The translations under genes and the position numbers were made by a program. Of a stretch of 64,000 nt of DNA, positions 1 through 11,086 are shown piece after piece; within the stretch, counting starts at the first letter, position 1; every line of letters starts with the position of its first letter. The notes under the pieces are model-generated. The model did no database searches, had not been told where the DNA came from, and was given only the letters and a program-made list of their open reading frames with translations. The stretch is from Malachius bipustulatus (Eukaryota; Arthropoda; Insecta; Coleoptera; Melyridae): assembly GCA_910589415.1 (NCBI GenBank), contig OU342630.1, positions 20,431,867-20,495,866 on the forward strand, in the 5' to 3' direction.

Positions 1-20
1 CCTATAGTGTCCCCGACGCG

Positions 21-640
21 ACGAGACCAAAGCCACTTGAAAGTTGTGTGCCACCAACTCTCCGGCATCACTTTTCCAACAATTTTGAATAAGGTTTGTC
101 TATAATGGCTTACAATTGGCTCAAAATAATAGGTTGTAACAAGTGGGAGATGCTCTTACGATTACCAATTGGAACAGTCCTTGTGATCTAAAAGATTGAA
201 GAGGGATACTATACTCCGTCTGGAGTTCAAAAGTTGTTTGCTCCGATCTCCGCCTCCATAAAATACCTACACCAAGTTTCACTTGCTGTAGGTATTTTGT
301 TTCTTCCCCAGTTTTTTAAGTGTCTCTGTGACTTCGGTTATAACGAAAGACTAATCTTCTTATACCAAAATCTACCTGAGTGGAACTATTTCAGCTCTTG
401 GAGTGAGTAGGGCTTTTTTTGTGTTGTTTTTTTGTTTTTAAGAAAAATTTTCGCCTCTTATTGATACTCGAGTTGAGGATCCCGGAAAACATTTTGGTAT
501 AGAACTCAAACTAAAAACAAAATCCTCCGAGCACGGTTCAACTTGTTCAATATGAAGAGGAAAGAATCCTGAAAACTATTAAAAATTCCGAAATCTATGA
601 GAACCAGGGGCATAGGGAATGCATAGGCACCCTGTAGCAT
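21..640. other. no gene recognised at left edge
   Basis: AT-rich sequence with T-runs. There is an 18-bp inverted pair around AAATACCTACA and TGTAGGTATTTTGT near 256-300 that forms a small hairpin. No open frame or known element is recognised. Confidence 0.4.
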
Positions 641-654
641 ACCTAATTGCAATT

Positions 655-1030
655 GTGACGAGGTGCCTCGTTTCCCTTTCTACAAAATCTGCAAAGCCGT
701 TCTTGTTCTATGTCTAATTTCTTCAGATGTTCCTTGAGCTTACAATGTCTCGTCAGGAATCCCGTCAGTGTTCTGAGACGTTCCTTACAGAGGTTGAGGA
801 GTCTTCGACCTCTCTCGGTTGAAATTGTTATTTGGCTTGTATCAACATTGAGAGGTTCATCCAATGGATTTCTTTCAGTTTTTCTTCCTGCTGCCGGAGT
901 TCTGCCTTGAAGAATGTGTCTTCGAAGTCTCAGAATGGTTCTGTCTGGTCCTAAAGGATGTTGATGCTCATTTTCGTGCCAATGAGTGGGCACGTTTATT
1001 TCCCTCAATTCCAGTATCCATTTGAGGTGA
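655..1030 (-). pseudogene. non-LTR retrotransposon remnant (end of RNase H region and zinc knuckle)
   Basis: Minus-strand translation gives NVPTHWHENEHQHPLG (in the shifted frame), then LRTLTGFLTRHCKLKEHL, LCRFCRKGNEAPRH. These match the two larger copies in this window (47.6-49.5 and 59.5-60.6 kb), which read LRTLTGFLTGHCKLKEHL and a CxxC-H-C zinc knuckle. Both ends are truncated: homology stops after the His of the knuckle near 655 and at the GTATCCATTTGAGGTGAAT word near 1030. Internal deletions and frameshifts make it non-coding. Confidence 0.72.
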
Positions 1031-3212
1031 ATCTATACTATAATATCTCGATTACTCAATGGTATTGAGAACACCATGTTCATTTTTTCCTCACTAGCGT
1101 AGTCATTGATAAAAAAGTATCAATGGATCATTGGTATATATTTTTTTGATACCTACTGGATTACTTGAGGTACTTTTTAACTCTGCGAGAAAATAGGGTG
1201 AAAGGTTGAACTAGCCGTACAAGTGCGCACCTTTGGGGACAAATGCGACCATGTGGTCTAGTCGCGACGATTTGTTGCTGCTGAGCTTTCTTCTAACCTG
1301 ATATTGTCGGCACTAGTATATTCAGACGTGAAATTCAGTGTTCATATAATATTTTACGACGGTTAATGGTGAGAACTGCCCTCGGAAAAACGGTAGATGC
1401 AGACTTGAACTTCATCATTTCCCGGAGTCTGATGTTTGAAATTCGATGATCTAGATTCGGCTATCTGCTGCAGGACAGGTTGGTTCTTGGTGTTTGAGTC
1501 TTCGTTAAAAAGCCTGTGCGGGTTCACAGAATTTGAATTAATGGTGGCCCTGGTACATGTTGGCGTTGATTTCGTATTTTTTTTCGGGAAGGCAAATAAA
1601 AAACCCTTCTTGCGCATCAATCGCAGAAATAGTGTATTTTTATGCGATTCAATTATGGATATTTTCAACGCTTTTTAAATTGGATTTCTGATATTTTCCA
1701 TAGTCAGAGGTCATATTAGCGTAGTGGTTTACTGAGAAATATTTAACAATTTTTTCCTTTTCCTGTGTCCGCCACTGGGCTAACTTTACTTAAAAAATAC
1801 TATTCTTTACACTATCTTTAATAAATTCGCAAAAAGTGAAAGGGGAATTTTGAAAACCGAAAATTTGAAATTTTAGAGGAATAAACATCATGTAAAAATA
1901 TTCGAATATCTCCGCCATTTTTCATATTTCCTTCTTGAAATTTTTCAGAGTTAGGGGTTATTCCCAGTTTCCAAAATATTTTTATGATGAGAACGGTCTC
2001 ATCCGCCATGATTCTGAAACAATCAATTGAATCTTGCTGAAGTCCTCACAATAAAGTAGAAAGAGAGAGAATTTTATAAAAAGAACAAGCGCGTAGTAAA
2101 ACTATACACACCCTACATCTCATGTAAATTTTTTACTGAATCATGTTTTGATATACGAGAATGCAAAATATGCAAATTAATATTTACTTAATATAAATTC
2201 ATGTTTTATATCTTTTTCCTCTTACGATTGACAATAATTGGAATAATTGGATTATGAACTTGTAAGGCAAATTTATCAGTCACCAAGTGCGTTGATGAAC
2301 TATGAAACTGACTCTTAACCTGGCTACCACTATGAATTCTTATTTGAAATTCAAATTTTGAATTCACATTTTCTCGAAACGTGACATTCTGTCACTTGAT
2401 GAACAGGTTGCAGATCCGCTGCTGAGCTAATTATTGACTGACAGGTACTACTAGTTTTCACTGATACCATGACACAGCATGTTAAAAAGGATATTTTGAA
2501 TGAAACGGGTCGATAGTTCGATAGATTCTATACAGTTTATAAATTTTGATTTTTTTTAAATTTTATTGAGAGAACAGCTCGATAACTAAATTCATTTGAA
2601 TTATTATTGATACGTCGTTAATAAACAATACGCCACTTTACTCAAACACGACGAATGTTTCCAAGGTTTTCTTACACTTGAACTTGACCAAGTGACCACA
2701 GTAAGGTTACGAAATGTTAGGAACGAAGTCTATTAAAACTTCGTCATAGGTATTGTCTCCTATTATCTACGTCCAAATTTAAATTTTTCTATTAGGTAAC
2801 TTGAACTCTCAAACGTAATCATTGTGCTGAATTTTTATACTCCACCCTTGCATTATGTGATTATAATATACCACTACGTAGTATACTTTCATAAGAACGC
2901 GATATCTGTTGCGTTCCTTATCATAATAATTATATTATTTATTCTATATCCTTCCTTAAATATTAATCAAGTAGTGTTCTTACTTATAATATACATACAT
3001 ACATATGTATATTTACATAGGCATTATACGCAATAGATACAGTTACTGTATACTGTATACATAACATACCTATAAAAAGCACTTTTTTAACAGATAAATG
3101 CTGAAACATCTTCAACAGAGTTACTTTCGGGGTTTTACTTTCCATATAAAGTTATGTCTTATGTGCTTTGATATTCTGTCTTCCCCTTTTAACCGATATG
3201 TTATCATGTATA
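1031..3212. other. unassigned AT-rich stretch
   Basis: No coding region supported. Small frames at 1363-1678 and 1818-2009 lack recognisable motifs. There are simple AT runs and a CATACATACATATGTATAT repeat near 2988-3010. Confidence 0.4.
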
Positions 3213-6200
3213 ATAGTGGAGCGGAAAGAGCCCGCTATCTCGCTTATTTAAGGTAGAAAAATTTTTCGGAGTAGAAAGATATGGGACCGGTACCATCATG
3301 TTAAGGGATGTTTGGGGCACTAGAATCTCGTTTTACGACAAGCTCCCTTGGTGCTGACAAAAGTTACAGCCCTTTGAATCTCAGATTTGTGATTTTTTTT
3401 TCACGAGTAAAAGCTTCGCAAAGTATTTTTTTTCTCCGTCACCGGTTGAAATTGGGGACTCTAGTTTTGTTTTTCCTTTATAGTTATGATTAGTGAACGA
3501 AATGACGTATTTGAAATGCAAGAAGTTTGTTCAATTTTCAAAATATTCAGTGTTTTTGACCGATTAAACACACAATTTCTGCAAAGTTCCGACTTTGAAC
3601 ACCTTTAAATTTTTTTTTCACGATATCGATTTCAGTTTTTTTGTTACCATCTGATTAAATGAAGCTTTGTGAACATTTTATTCCATATAACATGTAGTCG
3701 CGTTTCAAAAATAAACTTTCTAGAGCCGTTTATATGAAACCCTGAAGTTGAACAGATATGTTTAGCATAGAACGGACGGAGTGCGAGTTATAGCGCGGCA
3801 ACGGCTGTTGAACAAGGAACGGCTGAGGATAAGATTGTTACTGTTATATACCTATTCAATAATAATTTAGGGACGTTTATTTATTGTAATATTGTTTAAA
3901 TAGGGCTTTGTTATTTATTAAATATTCTAACACGCTTGAAATTCATTGAAAATATTCATATTTTCAATTGGTTTAATAATTAATTAACCTATTATTAAGG
4001 TATAATAGGTACCTACCTACGACATGCGGTTACACCTATTACACCTTAGAGCGGCTGGTCGTCATAATTATTATGCGAAGTATGTTCCTGTTTATCTCTC
4101 CGATATGAATAATTTAAAAACCAAAATTCGAAAATGTATGATTTCTTAAATGAGGGTAATTTCGTAGTCAAAAAGACTGCAGAAAAGAGATTCAATTATT
4201 GTGTAGCTTTCGACATGGCATTAGAGCAAAGCATTAATAGAGACTGCAAAAGCTATGGGAGGAGGAGGTAAAAAACAAGAAACCTTATTGAGATGGTTTT
4301 AACAAGACATTCACTTGGTGATTATATGTAAAAAAAATATTTAAATACTGTCCCGAACTGATCACCGTCAACGGCAACAGTGCAGTACTGAAAAATAACG
4401 GGATGAACAAAGACATACAAAAAAATGATGGAGCTATTTGAAGAGCAATGGACAAATCCATTTGATTGTCGATAATTCCCGAGAATTTAATTAATATTAC
4501 TATATACTGGGCGGATCGCATCAAAAAAATTGAAAATAGCCTGATGACATGTGTCTTATTGATGTCAAAAAGAACCACGAGGACTTTATGAAAAATCGAG
4601 TGAAAAATACTTTTTATGCAGACTTTTTTGGCAGCTGTAGGGTCCGAAGCTATGTTTAGAAGAGTTCTAACCATTGCTCGCTTAACCCTTTAACTGATAC
4701 GTCAGATATAATGTCATACTTGGTAATGTATGTATTCTGAAAAATTCGAAAGAAGACAAGTTTTCATAGAAACATACCATTCGAATCAGACCATCGACAA
4801 ATTGCGTTTTATATACATGAATTCAATTGTTAGGAATTTGGGAATTGAATTTTGTACCTCCTGTTTATCTTGCAGCAATTCATGGATTGACTTGTTCGGA
4901 TACAACCAGCGCCTTCTACAAAATCGGGAAAAAATCGTTTTTTGATGTAGCGTGGAAAAATAGAAATTGCATCAAGTCCTTAGCAGATTTTCATTTATCT
5001 AGCAACATTCAAAACCCTGTTAATGTAGCAAGAAATTACATTGTAATGTTATATAAAAGCAAGGGCGCAGCAAACTTAAACGAATTGAGACGTCAAATAA
5101 CCTTGAAGTCATCGAAACCATCAGCAGGAATTCCACCAACAGAAAATTCTTTCTTACAACACACACTAAGGTAAATTTATCCCAACTTTATCCATCTTTC
5201 GAATTGTATTCATATACGAATGAATTTGTGTTTCAGATCTTTATTACGCAAAATATGGTGCAGTAGTCATGCCTATGCAAGATGCTTTGGATATTTTTGA
5301 ATATGGATGGAAAATGGTTGACAACTCTATATTTCCGATAACAGCAACACAATCACCCATCCCGAGTGAACTTCGAAAGTATGTTAAATATATGTTGCTA
5401 AAACAAAACTTGCACAACAACGAAACGCGATTCCTATAAGGAGAATCTAAAATGCACAGATGAATGCAAATGTAATCACTGTGAAAATATTTTTGAAGAC
5501 AAACTATAGACAGCAATTTATCCGAGGAAGAAGAAGTAGAAGAGTTGCTGTATTAATGAGCGTAAGCCTGAGTAAATACCTGATGCATAATAATGATATT
5601 ATTGAGATTAAGTATATAGGTAGGTATGTAGGTATTATGTATAATATAGTTTTTTTTAAACCTATGTACTTATGTAATTGAAAATATGAATATTTAATAA
5701 ATAACAAAGCCTTATTTAAACAATATTACAATAAATAAACGTCCCTAAATTATTATTGAATAGGTACATAACAGTAACACTCGCAGTAACAATCTTATCC
5801 TCAGCCGTTCCTTGTTCAACAGCCGTCGCCGCGCTATAACTCGCACTCCGTCCGTTCTATGCTAAACATATCTGTTCAACTTCAGGGTTTCATATAAACG
5901 GCTCTAGAAAGTTTATTTTTGAAACGCGACTACATGTTATACGAAATAAAATGTTCACAAAGCTTCATTTCATCAGATGGCAACAAAAAAACTGAAATCG
6001 ATATCGTGAAAAAAAAATTTAAAGGTGTTCAAAGTCGGAACTTTAAAGAAATTGTGTGTTTAATCGGTCAAAAACACTAAATATTTTGAAAATTGAACAA
6101 ACTTTTTGCATTTCAAATACGTCATTTCGTTCACTAATCATAACTATAAAGGAAAAACAAAACTAGAGTCCCCAATGTCAACCGGTGACGGAGAAAAAAA

Positions 6201-6404
6201 ATATTTTGCGAAGCTTTTACTCGTGAAAAAAAAATCACAAATCTGAGATTCAAAGGGCTGTAACTTTTGTCAGCACCAAGGGAGCTTGTCGTAAAACGAG
6301 ATTCTAGTGCCCCAAACATCCCTTAACATGATGGTACCGGTCCCATATCTTTCTACTCCGAAAAATTTTTTGTGCATATTTTCAGCCTCTTTCCGCTCCA
6401 CTAT
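3213..6404. mobile_element. 3.2-kb composite element with ~0.7-kb terminal inverted repeats
   Basis: The left arm 3213-about 3927 reappears as reverse complement at about 5688-6404 with few differences; both outer ends read ATAGTGGAGCGGAAAGAG. Insertions of about 20 bp just inside the two ends differ between arms (AGCCCGCTATCTCGC on the left, CTGAAAATATGCACA reading inward on the right). Outside, TATCATGTATA occurs at the left boundary and again about 10 bases beyond the right end, a possible duplication. The interior carries a decayed gene (4110-5555). The mirrored 61-residue frames at 3308-3493 and 6134-6319 are the same arm read from each side. Foldback class is likely; no transposase is present. 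Confidence 0.82.
4110..5555 (+). pseudogene. decayed gene of the repetitive GNFVV-EQ.IN / TNPF / SDTTSAF / CxC-tail family
   Basis: Pieces in order on the + strand: FLNEGNFVVKKTAEKRF...FDMALEQSIN (about 4153-4236), GGGGKKQETLLRWF (4258-4299, then a stop), MELFEEQWTNPFD (about 4425-4465), then an exon-like piece HGLTCSDTTSAFYKIGKK...PPTENSFLQHTLR (about 4872-5171), a GTAAAT..CAG gap resembling an intron (5172-5237), then DALDIFEYGWKMVD...ITATQSPIPSEL (about 5280-5370), KCTDECKCNHCE (5450-5485) and an acidic tail SNLSEEEEVEELLY ending at TAA. I know these blocks as a family of long proteins of unknown function often multiplied by mobile elements in animals. Stops and frameshifts between blocks make it a pseudogene. 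Family naming rests on remembered motif order, not a search. Confidence 0.55.
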
Positions 6405-7333
6405 AAGTATATCATGTATAAGTATCATGTATAAGCTCGAAAACGAGAAAATTGAATTTCTCGTGGATAGCTGCTGAGACATTTGCTTTGACAAACTTTC
6501 AGTGTCAAAATCAATTAAATTACAGTTTTTAATTATAAAGTGACTATTGTGCTTTGGTTTATGAAAACAAACAAAAATATGTTAGTGACATGAGAAATCG
6601 CGTTTATGGTCTCGTCTGATTGCCTTGAATGCTCCGGTAATGTAAAGCGAAAAGTCAAAACAAACTAGTTCCAGAAGATCATTCTAGGAGGCGCTAAGGT
6701 TCTACAGTGTGTCGCATTTAAGATGAATACAGTCCTGTATTTTTGTTATTTGGAGGAGTCGGGGTTTGAAATTTTGTAAAGTCAAACAGACGCATGAGTC
6801 ACACTTTTTACGATATGTAACTGAAATTTTATCTTTAAATCCCGCCTAGGTAGGTTCTACGTCTTCGCAAAGAGGGTGAATTCTGGATATATTTTGCGTC
6901 GCATTAGAGTTAGAAATGTCGAAAAAAGTTACTAGAAAATGTTGTTATAAATTATATTATACCTAACCTCGGGTAAGGAGTTTCACGACAAAATATGCAT
7001 TTGAATTTTTTCATTTAATTTGGTCTCATACCGCACCGAAAAAAAACCTGGGATAAACATTTCATAGGGAAGATGATAAAAACTCCAATTTTCTCCGGCC
7101 TATTAATCAATCGGCAATAATAATTATTAGTTGTTGACCTTTGAGTGTAACCATCAGTAATCAGTAATTTGATCCCCAAATGAATGCTGGTCCAACTACT
7201 TAGTCACACAAGGGAATTACTTATACGTGTAATAATAAATTGTTTGATAGCAAGAGAAGCGTGATTAACATGCCTGCAATAAAGATTTTAAAACATACCG
7301 ATTGATGACAAATAAAACACTAATGTTTTAAAA
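6405..7333. other. unassigned stretch
   Basis: No gene or element recognised. The sequence next to the right end of the composite element repeats ATCATGTATAAG twice (about 6409-6440). Confidence 0.4.
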
Positions 7334-7424
7334 AATTCTATAACTGTATATTGATGGATAATATGATTATTATATTACCTATATAGGTAATTTATATTAT
7401 CCATCAATATACAGTTATAGAATT
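7334..7424. repeat. near-perfect hairpin (palindrome)
   Basis: AATTCTATAACTGTATATTG at 7334 is mirrored as CAATATACAGTTATAGAATT ending at 7424, with GATGGATAATAT/ATTATCCATC inside and a small ATTACCTATATAGGTAAT core. The stem is about 32 bp. A partial relative (ATATCCATCAGTATACAGTA) occurs near 45500. Confidence 0.75.
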
Positions 7425-7817
7425 TATTCCACTATTTCACATTAAGTTTCACTTCGTTGAAAACATAAATTTTAAAACATAATTTTTCTCCAATAGACAA
7501 GCATTAAACCGAATCCCATCGTTTATTTTGATGTGTGTATAATAAACTTCATTCAAATCAACCAACTCGAGAGATAAACAATTATTACGCAAGTACTAAG
7601 TAAATGTCATCAATTATTATGCGAAAATTAGTTGTGAGGTATGTGTACCCACCTATTTACGATCTTTATCTGAACAAAAGTTGGTACTTACCTCCCTCCA
7701 TACTTTACCTACCTATTATAGTTTGTCATTTTCTCATAGGATTTATTTCTTTATTTATAATTGCTTATTTTAATATAACTTGGAGAAATAAACTGCCAGT
7801 CATCTACATACTTAAAC

Positions 7818-9278
7818 CAGACCAAAAACTGAACATTATCGATGAATATATTTTCCCAATGTTAATTTCACCTCTTCAATGTACGCCTATGTCAAAAATA
7901 CCAAAGTCAATAATAACAAATCAAATTGACATAATGATAAGAAGTAGTGTTAAAACAATAATTGGTTTGCCCGCTTTAACAACAACGGCGGAAATGTTTT
8001 ATGCAGCAGGTACCTAATCTCCATGGTCTTCGGCTTTTAAAAACTGAATGGAAAGTTCAACTACAACATTTTTCTATTGATCGAAACCTTAGAATTATTG
8101 TGAAATTAAACACTTCTAAAATTATGAAGAATCGACTACGAAAAATATCATTTGATGTATGGAGCAGTAAACGTTATCGAGGAATCGATGTTAAAATTTT
8201 TCAAAATCCCCATGAAACAGTCCAAATAATGGACCAAAATTTTTCAAAATCCTCATCAAACGGTCCAAATAATGGACCGCCTTGGTCGTAAATACGGTAA
8301 ACAGATTGAAACCCCCATTCATATTACAGGTAATTGCGGCAGCAACTCAGCGAAGATAACAGCTTGTCATAATCATGTTAAACAGAATATAACATCAATT
8401 CTTCATGTCCATGAAGTTAGCAGCACCATTTTGGATTTTCAAAAAAAAAAGATGTGCCCGCCATGTGCTATCATGTGCCACACTTGAAAAAAAAAATTTC
8501 TATGGGTATGGTTTTATAGGGTATAAAAACGCAAGTTGTGCCCGAATTTGCTCCTGTTGTCTGTTAGTTGTGCTGCCATGTGCCGTAAAAAGAATTTTAA
8601 TTTTTTTTTAATTTCTTTTCTTTCAAGAAAAAGCTATTTTCATGAACGAAAATGCGATTTCTTTGCGAAGTTAGCACCGCAGTTTTTTATTTTCTTGAAA
8701 ACGCAAGTTAATGTCGAATTTGCACTTTTATGTACGAAAATGCGCTTTTTTGAAAGTTAGCACCGCAATCTCTTCTTCAAAAGCATTACTAGCAAATCTT
8801 TCTTTCTTTTTTGATTATTTCTTGTGCGGGCTTTTATTCATACCTAACATCTAAATTCCAAAAAATAAAAAATAAAACCAAAAAATTACAAACAATAATA
8901 CAACCGATATACTGCGGTGCTAACTTGGCAAAAAAATCGCAAATTCGATTTTTTTAAATACTTTTTACGGACATGGCAACACAACAGAAGCACATTTAAG
9001 CAAAACTTGCGTTTTTAAGATAAGAAAAAAAGGCAATGCTAACTTCGTGGAAAAAAGTGTTACCTACCCTATAAAAACCATACCCTTAGAAAGATTTTTT
9101 TTTTCAAGTGCGGCACATGATGGCATATCGCGGGCACATCTCAGCACATCCTTTTTTTTTGTTGAAAATATAAAATGGTGGTGCTAACTTCATGGACATC
9201 AATTCTTTCGTGAAAAGGAATATGAATGCTTTGAAGAAGTATGTGCCAGAGATGTATCTGGATGAACAGAGTTTCTGA
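7818..9278 (+). pseudogene. decayed non-LTR reverse transcriptase C-terminus, split by a fold-back element
   Basis: The + strand reads IKPDQ-like sequence, then PMSKIPKSIITNQIDIMIR, SSVKTIIGLPALTTTAEMFY; after a frameshift near 8012 GLRLLKTEWKVQLQHFSI, then VWSSKRYRGIDVKIF and TPIHITGNCG..ACHNHVKQ. This order (IPK..D..IR..VKEI..LP..., GL..LK..W...LQH, RG..VK.F, then H-xx-G-x-C with a following HN.V) is that of R2-like and related non-LTR retrotransposon proteins after the polymerase domain. A 43-bp tandem duplication sits at about 8193-8279. An insertion at 8404-9195 interrupts it; the frame resumes as NSFVKRNMNALKKY and stops at 9278. Family assignment is from motif order only. Confidence 0.5.
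8404..9195. mobile_element. 0.8-kb fold-back element
   Basis: The ends CCATGAAGTTAGCAGCACC and GGTGCTAACTTCATGG are inverted repeats; the arms continue inward for about 330 bp (including GTGCCGCC/CATGTGC words, CTATGGGTATGGTTTTATAG, GCACTTTTTTTCAAG-type stretches) to an A/T core near 8790-8900. It is flanked by ACATCAATTCTT at 8392-8403 and again at 9196-9207, a 12-bp putative target duplication. The arms are full of repeats of 'GTTAGCACCGCA', so sub-palindromes exist inside each arm. Confidence 0.78.
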
Positions 9279-10340
9279 CATCATTGATTTTGACAAGAAA
9301 TAAAAAAAATCGTCTATAATATCGACCCTAGAGTTAAAAAAAATAAAACAGATGCCATATTTTAAGACACAAAACAGAGAAAATGAACCGTGGAGTCTAT
9401 TTTACGCAGAACAGTTTTCAAAATAGATTTGGTGAAAGAAATTGGGAAGTAATTATTGGCTTTTGGTTTGGGTCTCGTGGTACAGTCGGCCAAAGTTGAT
9501 ACTATTGATATTATTCACAACGATATTTATTGTTAATAATTATTGTTGAAATTTTTATAATATCGTCATCGTCTTTATCATTGGAGGAGTGAGGGACTCA
9601 CTCGTTATAATTCAGCTTCTCTGATAAAACTAATAAAAGTGATTAGACAAAGTCTCTTTCTCCTATGTCATTTGTTATGCAATTCTTTCGTTTTTTTAAC
9701 GTCGTCTTGGTGGAAACTACGAGTAAACGATGCATTGATTTATAGGCGAGTTTGTGAAAGAGCAATATAATTTTCTAATTAAGTATGGTTTTCTAAAAAT
9801 CTCAAGTTCAGTTACTTTTTTTTTTAATAGCACATTATTGTGCTCGCCTCTCTTCCAGGCACTTTCTGATTCTTATTACCAACAGAAAAATACTTCTTAT
9901 ACCTAGTAAAATTGGTTTATTAATTTTAAAAAATTAACTTTTCGTCTAAGATTGATTAAATACATCTTTAATTATTAAAGTTGGATAAATAAAATTTAAA
10001 AGGTTACAAAAAGAAATCGCAAGGACCAAATTACAGGAAGGAGGCGGATATAATCTCGTATGTAATTTGTATTGTAAATTTTATATTAACCACTATAATA
10101 TGCGGAAATATAAAGCGGAATGAATAATTTAAAGCGAGGACATAAAGGTAATAAAATAGATAACATGCTGTAGAATAGGTACATTTGATACGTTTAATTG
10201 TTCATACCTACAGCTATTTGTAATAAGTACTCGCCGTAAGTCTTCTCCGAATGGATTCATTCATAATAATAATTAATGAATGAAATATTCATATTTATGA
10301 TTATTTAATTCTGAATTAATTAAAAATTATGCCATCTTTA
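9279..10340. other. unassigned AT-rich stretch
   Basis: No coding region or known element seen. It holds only A/T runs and small AT palindromes (for example around TAATTAATGAATGAAATATTCAT near 10265). Confidence 0.4.
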
Positions 10341-11086
10341 TACAGGGGTGTTCTACAAGCTCTATGACAAACTTTGACAGATGGTAGGTTGCTTGATTTT
10401 AAACATATTTTTTTTAATAAACATGGGTCCGATTCGTTTTTGTTTAGAAGTTACAAGCATTTAAAGAATGATCGTTTAAATGCAGATCTTTATAGACATT
10501 TCTTAGAACACGACCTTTTAGAGTTTATTGATGACGTGCAACTCAATATTATTCAAAATATGTGGTATCAGCATGACGGTGCACCACCACATAGAGGAAG
10601 ACAAGTTGCTGCTTGGCTAAATGAACATTTCCCGAATGAATGGATAGGTCAAGGAGGTCCAATATCATGGCCACCTCGTTCTCCCGATCTGAATCCTCTG
10701 GATTTTTATTTATGGGGACACATGAAGCAGCTGGTCCTACCATGTTGAAATCGCTACCCATCAGCAGTTACTTGAAAGAATTCAAGATGCAGCTAACCAA
10801 ATAAGAAATGATCCAAATCTCATTCTTCGAGTGACCGAATCTTTAGTTCGTCGATGTGAGGCTTGCATTCAAGCTGAGGGTGGACATTGCGAACAATTTT
10901 TATAGTCTTAAGTTTTGTGATTATCATTTAATTTAAATTTTTATTGTTGATTGTTAATAAAGGTTAAATGCTTGTAACTTCTAAACAAAAACGAATCGGA
11001 CCCATGTTTATTAAAAAAAATATGTTTAAAATCAAGCAACCTACCATCTGTTAAAGTTTGTCATAGAGCTTGTAGAACACCCTGTA
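10341..11086 (+). mobile_element. internally deleted mariner-like transposon
   Basis: The left end TACAGGGGTGTTCTACAAGC and right end GCTTGTAGAACACCCTGTA are inverted repeats of about 120 bp, running through GGTCCGATTCGTTTTTG and TAGAAGTTACAAGCATTTA. The element is about 746 bp, too short for a full transposase of about 350 residues, so the 5' half of the gene was lost. Termini with TA fit Tc1/mariner insertion. The outer right terminus directly abuts the next fold-back element at 11087. Confidence 0.85.
10464..10905 (+). pseudogene. mariner transposase C-terminal half, frameshifted
   Basis: Translation from about 10464 runs NDRLNADLYRHFLEH...QHDGAPPHRGRQVAAWL...WPPRSPDLNPLDFYLWGHMK. QHDGAPPH supplies the second catalytic Asp and SPDLNPLDFYLWG the third Asp of the DD-D catalytic triad. 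After the ATGAAGCAGCTGG near 10735 the frame shifts: the other frame continues YHVEIATHQQLLERIQDAAN..LRVTESLVRRCEACIQAEGG, then HCEQFL and TAG at 10903-10905, the usual mariner C-terminus. The first catalytic Asp and DNA-binding domain are absent. Not functional. Confidence 0.85.

Noticed and set aside
3308..3493. 61-residue frame, nearly identical to one at 6134-6319 on the other strand
   Set aside because: They are the same inverted-repeat arm read from both sides; sequence identity is explained by the repeat, and no motif supports a protein.
4285..4674. 129-residue minus-strand frame with hydrophobic stretches
   Set aside because: It is antisense to the pseudogene blocks (ELFEEQWTNPFD) on the + strand.
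7604..7817. Hydrophobic N-terminal part of the frame 7604-8017, resembling a membrane protein
   Set aside because: Only the downstream part matches reverse-transcriptase motifs; the upstream hydrophobic codons look like chance AT-rich translation.
7604..8291. Considered a hAT or piggyBac transposase
   Set aside because: No BED finger or DDE pattern; the order of IPK, VKTIIGLP, LQHF and HITGNC fits a reverse-transcriptase tail better.
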